DNA of 64,000 bases from the NCBI GenBank assembly GCA_947169115.1, contig CAMVOK010000016.1, positions 1 to 64,000 of the forward strand. The letters run 5' to 3'. Positions 45,335-54,835 of the stretch are shown here, piece by piece (position 1 is the stretch's first letter; each line of letters starts with the position of its first letter). The translations under genes and the position numbers were made by a program. The notes below the pieces were generated by a model, which saw nothing but the letters and a program-made list of their open reading frames with translations, ran no database searches and had not been told where the DNA came from. The stretch comes from an uncultured Prevotellaceae bacterium. Its GTDB lineage: Bacteria > Bacteroidota > Bacteroidia > Bacteroidales > Bacteroidaceae.

Positions 45335-48300
45335 ATGGAACTTGGAGAACTATTGAAACTCTATCGGAAACACCCCACAGTAAAGGCTTTGGGGCGCATG
45401 CTCGTTGACCGTGACAAGCAAAGAATGTATGCTACGGGATTGCAGGCATCGAGTTTGCCGATGGCTTTTGCTTCGTTGCAAGAAGCGGCTCCCGAGTCAC
45501 TTTACCAACCTTTCCTGTTTGTACTGGACGACCAAGAGGAGGCAGGATACCTCTATCACGACCTTGTACAGATAATGGGTGATGAGCAGGTGCTATATTT
45601 TCCCGGTTCGTTTCGCCGTGCCGTGAAGTATGGGCAGCGCGATGCCGCCAACGAGATACTTCGTACGGAAGTGCTGACGATGGTAAACTCAAAATTTAAA
45701 GTTCAAAAGTCAAAATCATCTTCTCGTCTTTTCATTGTTTCCTATCCAGATGCCTTGGCAGAGCAGGTGGTGTCGCACGACACGCTGAAGGAGAAGACGC
45801 TCGTTGTGGCACGAGGACAGAAGATAGACATCTCGGAGGTTGAATCGACGTTGGTGGACTTCGGGTTCCGTCGTGTTGATTATGTATATGAACCAGGGCA
45901 GTTTGCCATTCGTGGCAGCATTGTCGATGTGTATAGCTTTTCCAACGAGAATCCCTATCGTATCGATTTCTTCGACGATGAGGTTGACTCCATTCGCACT
46001 TTCGAGGTACAGACACAGCTCTCGGTGGAAAAGCAGGAGGAGGTGCGCATCGTGCCCGAACTTACCACTCAAGTACGCGAAAGCATGTTGTCCTTCATGC
46101 CACAGGAGACCGTTGTGGTGGTGAAGAACATTTCGTATCTGTGCGATACGATAGGAAACATCTATGAAACGGGATTCTCCCAGCAGGCAGTCTTGGCGGA
46201 AGATGCTTCTAACCTGGACGATGAAACATCGCAGACTTCCTCTTTGGGAGGGGGGAAGGAGAAGCTGTTGGTTGACGGAGCCTCATTCCAACGGCAGTTG
46301 TTGCAGTACCGTACGGTGGAGTTTGGACATCGCCCCACGTTCGTGCCTGAAGCACGGGTAGAGTTTGACGTGACAGTACAGCCCATATTCCACAAAAACT
46401 TTGATATGGTATTTGATGCCTTCCAAGATTATCTCTTGCGCGCATATACCATATATATATTGGCGGACTCACCTAAGCAGAACGAACGCCTGAAAGCTAT
46501 CTTTGAGGAGAAGGGGGTAGGCACATCTTTCACTCCCGTAAATAAAACCCTTCATGCGGGTTATGCAGACAACACTCTGAAGGTTTGCATATTTACGGAT
46601 CATCAGATATTTGACCGCTTCCACAAATACAACCTAAAAAGTGATAAGGCAAGGCGAGGAAAGGTGGCTCTGACACTGAAGGAACTGCAACAATTCGAGA
46701 TTGGCGACTATGTGGTACACATTGACCATGGAGTGGGGCGGTTCGGTGGATTGATAAGCATTCCGGAGAACGGGCAGATGGTGGAGAAGATAAAGATTAT
46801 CTACCAGCACGATGATGTCATATACGTTTCGATACATGCCCTGCACAAAGTTTCGAAATACAAAGGCAAGGAGGGTGAGCCTCCCCGGCTGAACCGTCTG
46901 GGTGGCGGTGCCTGGGAACGCCTGAAGGAACGTACGAAGGAGAAAATAAAGGACATTGCACGTGACCTCATAAAACTCTATTCTACCCGACAAAAGCAAC
47001 GCGGATTCCAGTTCTCGCCCGATTCTTTCTTACAACATGAACTGGAGGCATCGTTCCTTTACGAAGATACGCCCGATCAAATGAAAGCCACCCAGCAGGT
47101 GAAGCAGGATATGGAACGTGCCAAGCCCATGGATCGACTGGTGTGTGGCGATGTGGGATTCGGAAAGACGGAGGTGGCCATCAGGGCAGCCTTCAAGGCC
47201 GCGTGTGACGGAAAACAAGTGGCCGTAATGGTGCCCACTACGGTGTTGGCTTATCAGCACTATCGCACGTTCTCCGAGCGGTTGCGCGATTTCCCTGTCA
47301 AGATAGAGTATTTGAGCCGTGCCCGAAGCGCTAAACAAACCAGTGAAATCCTGAGAGAACTGAAAGAGGGCAAGGTGGACATTGTCATAGGTACACACAA
47401 ACTCATTGGCAAGACTGTTGTCTTCAAGGATTTGGGATTGCTTATTATAGATGAGGAACAGAAGTTCGGTGTTGCCACTAAGGAGAAACTGCGCCAGATG
47501 AAAACCAATGTGGACACGCTGACGCTTACGGCTACACCCATACCGCGTACCCTTCAGTTTAGCCTGATGGGGGCGCGTGACCTGAGTGTCATTCAAACTC
47601 CGCCCCCTAACCGTTACCCCATTCAGACCGAGCTGCACGTTCCCAGTACGGAGGTTGTGGCCGATGCCGTGAACTTCGAGATGAGCCGCAATGGTCAGGT
47701 GTTCATCGTGTGTAACCGTATCAGTCGTCTGCCAGAAATAGAGGAGATGGTACGCAAGGCGGTTCCCGATGCCCGTATAGCCGTGGGACACGGACAGATG
47801 CCTACGGAACAATTGGAACACATAATCTTGGATTTTGCCAACTATGACTATGATGTGCTCGTATCCACCACCATCATAGAGTCGGGTATCGACATCCCGA
47901 ATGCCAATACCATCATTATCTATAATGCGCACAACTTTGGACTTTCCGACCTTCACCAAATGCGTGGGCGTGTGGGGCGATCGAACAAGAAGGCATTCTG
48001 TTACCTGTTGGCTCCGCCATTGGCTGCCCTGTCGGCTGATGCACGTCGAAGGTTACAGGCTCTGGAGAACTTCTCCGACTTGGGCAGTGGCATACACATA
48101 GCCATGCAGGATCTCGACATTCGTGGTGCAGGTAACCTCTTGGGTGCAGAGCAAAGTGGATTCATTGCCGACTTGGGTTACGAGACGTATCAGAAGATAC
48201 TGGCTGAGGCGGTGAGCGAGCTGAAGACCGATGAGTTCAGTGAACTCTACGCTGATGAGATACGACGAGGAGAGGACGTGGATGGTTCGCAATTTGTAAA

Positions 48301-48763
48301 TGAATGCCAGCTTGACAGCGACTTACAGATGTGTTTCCCGGAGGATTATGTACCAGGGAGCAGCGAACGCATGTTGCTCTACCGTGAACTCGACGGATTG
48401 GAAAACGACGAACAGGTGGAACTGTTCCGTAAGCGTATGCAGGATCGTTTCGGACCCATACCCGAAGAGGGAGAGGAACTGATTCGCGTGGTAGCCTTAC
48501 GCCGTCTGGGTCGCCAGTTCGGTTCCGAACGTATTGTACTCAAAGGGGGACGCATGCGCCTCTATTTCATCTCCAATCCCGATAGCGCATTCTACCAGAG
48601 TCGGGCTTTCGGTCAGTTGATTACTTATGCTACAGCCAGTGTGGCACGTTGCCGGTTGGCCGAGAAAGACGGTCGCCGAACGATGCTCTTCAGCGATGTG
48701 CATAGCGTGGCCGAGGCTGTCGCTCTTTTACAAAATATCCAGAAGATAGTTCATAAAATATAA
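45335..48763 (+). CDS. mfd: Transcription-repair coupling factor
   Basis: RLVCGDVGFGKTEVAIRAAFKAACDGKQVAVMVPTTVLAYQHY; LLIIDEEQKFGV; LSVIQTPPPNRYPIQTEL. Start MELGELLKLY. Confidence 0.96.
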   Translation: MELGELLKLYRKHPTVKALGRMLVDRDKQRMYATGLQASSLPMAFASLQEAAPESLYQPFLFVLDDQEEAGYLYHDLVQIMGDEQVLYFPGSFRRAVKYGQRDAANEILRTEVLTMVNSKFKVQKSKSSSRLFIVSYPDALAEQVVSHDTLKEKTLVVARGQKIDISEVESTLVDFGFRRVDYVYEPGQFAIRGSIVDVYSFSNENPYRIDFFDDEVDSIRTFEVQTQLSVEKQEEVRIVPELTTQVRESMLSFMPQETVVVVKNISYLCDTIGNIYETGFSQQAVLAEDASNLDDETSQTSSLGGGKEKLLVDGASFQRQLLQYRTVEFGHRPTFVPEARVEFDVTVQPIFHKNFDMVFDAFQDYLLRAYTIYILADSPKQNERLKAIFEEKGVGTSFTPVNKTLHAGYADNTLKVCIFTDHQIFDRFHKYNLKSDKARRGKVALTLKELQQFEIGDYVVHIDHGVGRFGGLISIPENGQMVEKIKIIYQHDDVIYVSIHALHKVSKYKGKEGEPPRLNRLGGGAWERLKERTKEKIKDIARDLIKLYSTRQKQRGFQFSPDSFLQHELEASFLYEDTPDQMKATQQVKQDMERAKPMDRLVCGDVGFGKTEVAIRAAFKAACDGKQVAVMVPTTVLAYQHYRTFSERLRDFPVKIEYLSRARSAKQTSEILRELKEGKVDIVIGTHKLIGKTVVFKDLGLLIIDEEQKFGVATKEKLRQMKTNVDTLTLTATPIPRTLQFSLMGARDLSVIQTPPPNRYPIQTELHVPSTEVVADAVNFEMSRNGQVFIVCNRISRLPEIEEMVRKAVPDARIAVGHGQMPTEQLEHIILDFANYDYDVLVSTTIIESGIDIPNANTIIIYNAHNFGLSDLHQMRGRVGRSNKKAFCYLLAPPLAALSADARRRLQALENFSDLGSGIHIAMQDLDIRGAGNLLGAEQSGFIADLGYETYQKILAEAVSELKTDEFSELYADEIRRGEDVDGSQFVNECQLDSDLQMCFPEDYVPGSSERMLLYRELDGLENDEQVELFRKRMQDRFGPIPEEGEELIRVVALRRLGRQFGSERIVLKGGRMRLYFISNPDSAFYQSRAFGQLITYATASVARCRLAEKDGRRTMLFSDVHSVAEAVALLQNIQKIVHKI
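46236..46262. repeat. GC-rich hairpin/G-run element (copy 6), inside mfd
   Basis: CTTCCTCTTTGGGAGGGGGGAAGGA encoding TSSLGGGKE. Confidence 0.6.
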
Positions 48764-48780
48764 TTATAAGACGTAATATC

Positions 48781-49494
48781 ATGAACAAAAGAAATATACT
48801 ATATCGTGGCCTATTGTGCATGATGTATTTGGCATTATGCCTTGTGTTATTGGCTTCGTGCGACGACAATGGCCATTATGAGGTGACGGAAGATACTGTG
48901 TGTTACCGCTATTGGACATTCAGCTATGGGTATATCAACGATACGTTGCCAGAGGCTGACCCCAAGACCTTCATTGACTTGAAGGATTGGCTAGGAAAGG
49001 ATGCGCACCGCGTCTATTTCAAGGAGAAGCAGATAAAAGGGGCAGACCCGAATACCGTCGAGGCCAAAAAGTACCCGTTGTGCTGCGATAAGAAGGATTA
49101 TTATTTTATGGGCGTGGCCATGAATGTGGCAGACAAGGAACACTTCAAGGTGCTACACTATGACTGGAACCTATGGGCGAAGGATAGCCGATATGCTTAC
49201 TACGACAGTACACGCGTGGAAGTTAGGAACGTCAAGGATTTCCACGTTGTCGATTACTGCTGGGCCACGGACAATCTGGATGTTTATGTTTTCGGCGAAC
49301 TCCTGCCTGATGCTGACCCCAAGACGTTCAAACATCTCGAAAACGGATATATGCGCGACAAATCGCACGTGTGGTACATTGACAGCCTTATACCCGATGC
49401 CGACCCGAAGACCTTCAAGGTGGACAAGGAGGGGAATGCTTCGGACAAGTACGGTCCGTTTAACTATGGCAAACGTGAGAATGCAGAAGAATAG
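48781..49494 (+). CDS. DKNYY-family lipoprotein
   Basis: Lipobox LLASCDD; repeated 'DADPKTFK...DKSHVWY' units. Confidence 0.8.
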   Translation: MNKRNILYRGLLCMMYLALCLVLLASCDDNGHYEVTEDTVCYRYWTFSYGYINDTLPEADPKTFIDLKDWLGKDAHRVYFKEKQIKGADPNTVEAKKYPLCCDKKDYYFMGVAMNVADKEHFKVLHYDWNLWAKDSRYAYYDSTRVEVRNVKDFHVVDYCWATDNLDVYVFGELLPDADPKTFKHLENGYMRDKSHVWYIDSLIPDADPKTFKVDKEGNASDKYGPFNYGKRENAEE

Positions 49495-49540
49495 GGGTGC
49501 GATTTTTAATTTTTAATTTTTAATTTTTAATTAATTATTG

Positions 49541-49548
49541 TATCTTTG
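49541..49548 (+). promoter_or_regulatory. Putative -7 box TATCTTTG for the sigma-54 activator operon
   Basis: 9 nt before ATG 49558. Confidence 0.55.
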
Positions 49549-49557
49549 CATCCGCTT

Positions 49558-50790
49558 ATGGCAGGATATGATTTGACACAGATAAAAGCCCGATACGGCA
49601 TCATTGGTCGCGACGCACGTCTCGATCAGGTTCTTGACACGGCATTGCAGGTGGCCAAGACTAATCTGGCTGTCTTCATACAGGGCGAAAGCGGCACGGG
49701 CAAGGAAATTGTTCCGCGCATTATACATGACCATTCGCTACGAAAGACAAAACGCTATATTGCAATCAACTGTGGTTCTATTCCCGAGGGTACGATAGAC
49801 AGTGAATTGTTTGGCCATGTGAAGGGCTCGTTCACGGGTGCTATCAGTGACCATGATGGCTACTTTGGGGCGGCCAATGGAGGGACACTCTTCCTCGACG
49901 AGGTGGGAGAACTGCCCCTTAGCACTCAGGTTCGTTTGTTGCGTGTTCTGGAAACGGGAGAGTATATACCCGTAGGTGGTAGCGAGCCGAAGAAGACGGA
50001 CGTACGCATTGTGGCGGCTACCAATGTCCAGATAGAAAAGGCCATACGTGAGGGCAAGTTCCGCGAGGATTTGTACTATCGTCTCTGTACCATCCGTGTG
50101 AAAATGCCACCTTTGCGCGAGCGTGGCGAGGATGTGTTGCTGCTTTTCAAGAAGTTTGCAATGGATACGGCCCAGCAGTATAGCATTCCCGAGCCTTTGC
50201 GCCTTACACCAGAGGCGGGTAGGGTGATGATGTCATACAAGTGGCCAGGCAACATACGTCAGTTCAAGAATGTAGTAGAACAGATGAGCATCCTTTGCGA
50301 GGAACGTGTCATCACCCCAGAAATACTGGCTCAATATGAGATTACTCCCTCACAGGAAACTACAGACTTGGCTCTGCGAGATGGCAGTCTTTCAACTCAG
50401 CCGAGCGACGGAACGGTGGAGCATACGCTGAAGATGATGCAGTTGATGATTCACTCCCTGAAGATGGATGTGGAGATGTTGAAGCAAAGGGTTGATGCTG
50501 CCGAACAGTCTGGACACATCGTACATCAGCTTTCAGCACCGACCCCACAACCTCGTTCGGAATATTCTGAATATTCAGAGTATTCGGAGCCTTCAGAGTA
50601 TGCTGAAAGTTCGGATACCTCGGATTTTGCCGATGATGAGGAAGATTTAAATTTAGAGAAGATGGAGCGCCGCATGATTGAAAAGGCACTGCGTCGTAGC
50701 CGCAATCGTCGAAAGGTGGCTGCCGACGACTTGGGAATTAGCGAGCGAACTCTTTATCGTAAAATTAAAGACTATGGAATTGAGGAATAA
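49558..50790 (+). CDS. Sigma-54-interacting transcriptional regulator (AAA+, Fis-type HTH, no receiver domain)
   Basis: FIQGESGTGKEIVPRIIH, ELFGHVKGSFTGAISDHDGYFGAANGGTLFLDEVGELPLSTQVRLLRVLETGEYIPVG; HTH KVAADDLGISERTLYRKIKDYGI. Confidence 0.93.
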   Translation: MAGYDLTQIKARYGIIGRDARLDQVLDTALQVAKTNLAVFIQGESGTGKEIVPRIIHDHSLRKTKRYIAINCGSIPEGTIDSELFGHVKGSFTGAISDHDGYFGAANGGTLFLDEVGELPLSTQVRLLRVLETGEYIPVGGSEPKKTDVRIVAATNVQIEKAIREGKFREDLYYRLCTIRVKMPPLRERGEDVLLLFKKFAMDTAQQYSIPEPLRLTPEAGRVMMSYKWPGNIRQFKNVVEQMSILCEERVITPEILAQYEITPSQETTDLALRDGSLSTQPSDGTVEHTLKMMQLMIHSLKMDVEMLKQRVDAAEQSGHIVHQLSAPTPQPRSEYSEYSEYSEPSEYAESSDTSDFADDEEDLNLEKMERRMIEKALRRSRNRRKVAADDLGISERTLYRKIKDYGIEE

Positions 50791-51322
50791 AAGACCCTCT
50801 CCCGACCTCTCCCATAAAGGGCGAGGAGTAGGCTGGGTTCTTGTGTTTCTGTTGGCTTTAGCTTCGTGTACGGTGAGCTACAAGTTCAATGGTGCCAGCA
50901 TTGACTACACCAAGACCAAGACGATACAAATAGATAACTTCCCCATTCGTTCGGCTTATGTATGGGCACCCATGCAATCTATCTTCCAAAATAAACTGAC
51001 TGACCTCTATGCATCCCAGACGAAATTGCGTCAGGTGAAGAAGGGCGGCGATTTGCAACTGGCTGGTGAGATTACGGGCTTTGACCAGTATAATAAGGCT
51101 ATCTCGGCAGAAGGTTATTCGAGTCAGGTGCAATTGAAGATGACGGTGAACGTGCGCTTTGTTAATAATGCCAACCATACGGAGGACTTTGAACGACAGT
51201 TCTCGGCAACAACAGAATATGACTCCAGTCAGCAACTCATCAATGTCCAGGAGGAACTGGTTACGCAAATGGTGAAGGACATTACAGAACAAATCTTTAA
51301 CGCAACGGTGGCAAACTGGTAA
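50774..51322 (+). CDS. lptE: LptE-like LPS assembly lipoprotein
   Basis: LLALASCTVSYKFNGASIDYTKTKTIQIDNFPIRS...; overlaps the end of the upstream CDS. Confidence 0.8.
   Translation: MELRNKRPSPDLSHKGRGVGWVLVFLLALASCTVSYKFNGASIDYTKTKTIQIDNFPIRSAYVWAPMQSIFQNKLTDLYASQTKLRQVKKGGDLQLAGEITGFDQYNKAISAEGYSSQVQLKMTVNVRFVNNANHTEDFERQFSATTEYDSSQQLINVQEELVTQMVKDITEQIFNATVANW
50793..50828. repeat. GC-rich hairpin/G-run element (copy 7, reverse orientation), encodes the LptE-like N-terminus
   Basis: GACCCTCTCCCGACCTCTCCCATAAAGGGCGAGGAG encoding RPSPDLSHKGRGV. Confidence 0.75.
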
Positions 51323-51334
51323 TTTTCCTATCTT

Positions 51335-52072
51335 ATGAAAAGAATCACAGAATACATAGGAACCCAAAAGTCAGGAGGACAGACCGCACAGAAACAACTG
51401 TGCCAGATTGTCGAGCGTTATCCTTTTTACCAGGCGGCACGATTGTTGCTTTTGCGTTCGTTATACGAAAGCCACGATTCTTCGTTCGGTCAGGAACTGC
51501 GCCGCGCAGCCGTGTATGTACCTTCTCGTCGGGTTCTTTACAATCTTATTGAGGCCGATCGATTGAAGCCCGTTCCTGAGTCGAAGGTACACAAGAGAAC
51601 CGAGGAGGTAGAGGATGGTATGGATCGCACCTATTCGCTTATCGACAACTTCCTCAGTACGACATCGGAACCACAACCTGTGAAGAAAAGCAGATCTGTG
51701 CGTCCGACTGCTGATGCTTCTACCGATTATATGACTTATATGCTGCAAATCGAAGAGGATACGGCTACATCGGATGTTACTCCTACATCGGAAACGGTTA
51801 CCTACAACCAGTCTCTGCTTGATACCTTCCTCGAACAGGGTAAGATAACTATTCAGGAACATCCTGACGAGGAACTACAAAAGCCTGAAGATACAACCAA
51901 TAATGAAGTTTTGACCGAAACTTTGGCCCGGATTTACATCAAACAAGGCAAATATGACAAGGCTCTTGAAATAATTCGGCGAATTTCCTTGAAATATCCA
52001 AAAAAAAATCGTTACTTTGCAGACCAAATACGCTATTTAGAGAAATTAATCGTTAATAATAATAATAAATAA
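51335..52072 (+). CDS. TPR-like hypothetical protein
   Basis: C-terminal TLARIYIKQGKYDKALEIIRRISLKYPKKNRYFADQIRYLEKLI. Confidence 0.75.
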   Translation: MKRITEYIGTQKSGGQTAQKQLCQIVERYPFYQAARLLLLRSLYESHDSSFGQELRRAAVYVPSRRVLYNLIEADRLKPVPESKVHKRTEEVEDGMDRTYSLIDNFLSTTSEPQPVKKSRSVRPTADASTDYMTYMLQIEEDTATSDVTPTSETVTYNQSLLDTFLEQGKITIQEHPDEELQKPEDTTNNEVLTETLARIYIKQGKYDKALEIIRRISLKYPKKNRYFADQIRYLEKLIVNNNNK

Positions 52073-52082
52073 ACCTACATCA

Positions 52083-52433
52083 ATGTACAATTTAATCGTG
52101 ATTTTGATAGTGGCCGCATCTGTTCTGATGTGTCTCATCGTACTGATTCAGGAATCGAAGGGCGGTGGCCTGGCCAGTGCCTTTGCTGAAAACAATGCCA
52201 TGCTCGGTGTACGTAAGACTACCGATGTAATTGAGAAGATTACTTGGGGGTTGGCTATTGTTATGGCAGTTCTGAGCATCATAAGTGTGGCTTTCCTCGG
52301 GAACCCTAAAACCGCAGGTACGACCATTATGGAGCAGGCTGTTGAACAGCAGGCAACAAACCCCAACAACTTGCCTGCAATTCCTCAGGGAGAAACTCCT
52401 GCTGAGGCTCCTGCAGAGACTCCTGCCCAGTAA
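52083..52433 (+). CDS. secG: Preprotein translocase subunit SecG
   Basis: VASVLMCLIVLIQESKGGGLASAFAENNAMLGVRKTTDVIEKITWGLA. Confidence 0.93.
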   Translation: MYNLIVILIVAASVLMCLIVLIQESKGGGLASAFAENNAMLGVRKTTDVIEKITWGLAIVMAVLSIISVAFLGNPKTAGTTIMEQAVEQQATNPNNLPAIPQGETPAEAPAETPAQ

Positions 52434-52452
52434 ACCTATGTGGCAAAAAAAA

Positions 52453-52484
52453 GCCGCTTCCCAAATCGGGAAGCGGCATTTTTT
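52453..52484 (+). terminator. Rho-independent terminator after secG
   Basis: GCCGCTTCCC-AAATC-GGGAAGCGGC then ATTTTTT. Confidence 0.92.
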
Positions 52485-52498
52485 GTCTGAATTACTTG

Positions 52499-53902
52499 TT
52501 AACGCGTTTGTTTCAGTTTTGCTTCTATTTCCGTGATGTGTTGAGAGAATGCTTTGTCCGTAGTTATTCGGTCTTTCACCTGACTGATGGCATGGAGCAC
52601 CGTGGCATGGTTGCGACCACCAATGAGCTGGCCTATACGGCTGGTGGTGAGTTTGGTAAGTCGTTGGGCCATATACATGGCCGTTTGGCGGACTGTGACG
52701 ATGTTGGCCTTACGTGACTTGGAAAAAAGGTCGTCTTGCGTAATGCCCCAGTGCTCGCAGCATTGGTCAATGATAGTCTCTATGGTCAGTGTACGTGGCT
52801 GGAATTTAATGATACGACGTACTATTTGTTCAGCCATAGCCAAGTCAATGTCGCGGTTATACACTACGGAGTAGGCCATCAGTGAGTTGACGATGCCTTC
52901 CAGGTCCCGGACGTTGTCACCGGCATTGGCTGCCACGTAGTCAACAACATCGTCAGAGATACTCAGTCCATCGCGGCGTATCTTACTCAAGAGAATGCGG
53001 CGACAGAGGTCAAAGTTGGGCTTTTCCAGTTCAGCAATCAGTCCCCACTTGAAACGTGTGAGCAGACGGTCTTCCATGCCTTGCATGGTGGCGGGGGCAC
53101 GGTCACTGGTGAGAATAATCTGCTTGCCGTTCATCTTCAGGTGGTTGAAGACGTGGAAAAATGCCTCCTGGGTTTTCTCTTGTCCCGAGAGTTCCTGTAT
53201 GTCGTCAATGATGAGTGTGTCGATGGTCTGGTAAAAATTAATGAAGGAGTTGAACGTGTTCATACGACGGCTTTCGGTAAACTGCACCATGAATTGGTGA
53301 GCTGTGACATAAAGCACGCGACGCTTAGGGAAACGTTCCTTCAAGGCCAGTCCGATGGCATTTACCAAATGTGTTTTGCCTACTCCCGATGCTCCGTGGA
53401 TGAAGAAGGGGTTGAAAGTAGTTTGTTTAGGATTCTCGGCCAGACTACGTCCGATGCTGTAGGGAAAACGATTGCTTTCCCCCTCGATAAAGTTCTCAAA
53501 GCGATAGTCGGGATTGAGCTGAGAATCGAGGTCGTCGGCTGGAGCCTTGCTCATGGGACGCATGGAGTCGTCCTTCATTTTTCGCATTTTCTCTGAGGTC
53601 GGTAGTCCCTCTACCTCGGTGGGTATGTCGTTCGTGCTGTCCGTCTGAATCCGGTACACGATACGAGCCTCCTTGTCGAATACCCGCCAAACCACGTTGT
53701 ACATCAGACGTTTGAACTGCCCATCGAGAATCTCGAAGAAATAGTTTGAGGGAACGGAGAGTAATAGCTCTTTCTGCTCTGTGTCGTATGACACGAGTTC
53801 AGTAGGCTGGAACCATGTGATGTATTCCTGCTCTTTTACGTTACACTTGACAATCTCAAGGCAACGTTGCCATTGTTCTCTATGTCCCTGCTCTGAAGCC
53901 AA
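52499..53902 (-). CDS. dnaA: Chromosomal replication initiator DnaA
   Basis: NPFFIHGASGVGKTHLVNAIG...LIIDDIQELSGQEKTQEAFFHVFNHL...; C-terminal GRNHATVLHAI. Confidence 0.97.
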   Translation of the reverse strand: MASEQGHREQWQRCLEIVKCNVKEQEYITWFQPTELVSYDTEQKELLLSVPSNYFFEILDGQFKRLMYNVVWRVFDKEARIVYRIQTDSTNDIPTEVEGLPTSEKMRKMKDDSMRPMSKAPADDLDSQLNPDYRFENFIEGESNRFPYSIGRSLAENPKQTTFNPFFIHGASGVGKTHLVNAIGLALKERFPKRRVLYVTAHQFMVQFTESRRMNTFNSFINFYQTIDTLIIDDIQELSGQEKTQEAFFHVFNHLKMNGKQIILTSDRAPATMQGMEDRLLTRFKWGLIAELEKPNFDLCRRILLSKIRRDGLSISDDVVDYVAANAGDNVRDLEGIVNSLMAYSVVYNRDIDLAMAEQIVRRIIKFQPRTLTIETIIDQCCEHWGITQDDLFSKSRKANIVTVRQTAMYMAQRLTKLTTSRIGQLIGGRNHATVLHAISQVKDRITTDKAFSQHITEIEAKLKQTR

Positions 53903-53941
53903 ATCCTTAATCTCTAATCCTTAATCCCTAATCCTCTTTTC

Positions 53942-54826
53942 TTACTTCGCCTTCTTTCCGATGAGCGAGAAGTGTACGTAGCGGTGTGGGTTCTCCTTCA
54001 AGTCCTCCAACAGGTTTGTGGCACTGTTGACGGTGGTGTTCAGATTGCCATACAGGCTTGTGTCGTTGAGTAACAACCCCAGGCTTCCCTCGCCACTGTT
54101 CAGTTTGTCGGTGGCCGCCTGTACGTTGTCCATCGTTGTATTTACCTTATTTACGGTGGTCTGCAAGTCAAGCTGTGCCAGATTGTCCGTCAGGGTTACG
54201 ACATTCTCGCCAGCCTTGTTGAAGGTTTTTGTCATTTGAGGGATGTCCTTGCCAAGCAGTTGGTTTAACTGTTGACTGCTTTGGTTGAGATTATCCGTTA
54301 TTTGCTCTGCATTTTCGAGAACCTTTGGCAAGTTTGGATCCTGAGCCAGTTTGTTCAATGTTAGGATAAGTGAATCCACGTGAGCCAATACTTGTTCTAC
54401 CTTTGGCATAACATCAGCCGCAGCGGTCATCAGTCCGTTGGCAGCAGATCCAATGATGGTATCGCCGGGCATGTAACGGTCGGCAGGATTGGGACCCATG
54501 GTCAGGTTCAGTGTGCAACCTCCCAGCATGGCCTCGTCAAGGGCAGCGATGGTGCCGTGTGGTATCTTTACGTTGTGGTTAACACTGATTTCCACCACTA
54601 CGTTGCCGGGGTGGTTGTAGTCGTAAGATACGTTAGAGACGATACCTATATTGAAACCATCGGCATACACGGTACTTGACTTGGACAATGCCTTGGCATC
54701 CTTGAAGGCTATGTAATAGTTTTCACTATTGTCAAAGAGTTTCACTCCTTTTAGGAACTTCATTCCGAAAAACAGTAAAACCAAGGCTACGATGCCTGTT
54801 AGTCCTATTTTTACTTCCCGTCTCAT
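53942..54826 (-). CDS. MCE/MlaD family protein
   Basis: REVKIGLTGIVALVLLFFGMKFLKGVKLF...YADGFNIGIVSNVSY. Confidence 0.92.
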   Translation of the reverse strand: MRREVKIGLTGIVALVLLFFGMKFLKGVKLFDNSENYYIAFKDAKALSKSSTVYADGFNIGIVSNVSYDYNHPGNVVVEISVNHNVKIPHGTIAALDEAMLGGCTLNLTMGPNPADRYMPGDTIIGSAANGLMTAAADVMPKVEQVLAHVDSLILTLNKLAQDPNLPKVLENAEQITDNLNQSSQQLNQLLGKDIPQMTKTFNKAGENVVTLTDNLAQLDLQTTVNKVNTTMDNVQAATDKLNSGEGSLGLLLNDTSLYGNLNTTVNSATNLLEDLKENPHRYVHFSLIGKKAK

Positions 54827-54835
54827 ATCTTTCTT

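Noticed and set aside
47030-47959. 309-aa minus ORF within mfd
   Set aside because: Antisense shadow of the helicase domains of mfd.
52499-53902. Replication origin near dnaA
   Set aside because: No convincing cluster of DnaA boxes was seen next to dnaA by eye; would need a GC-skew and box search.
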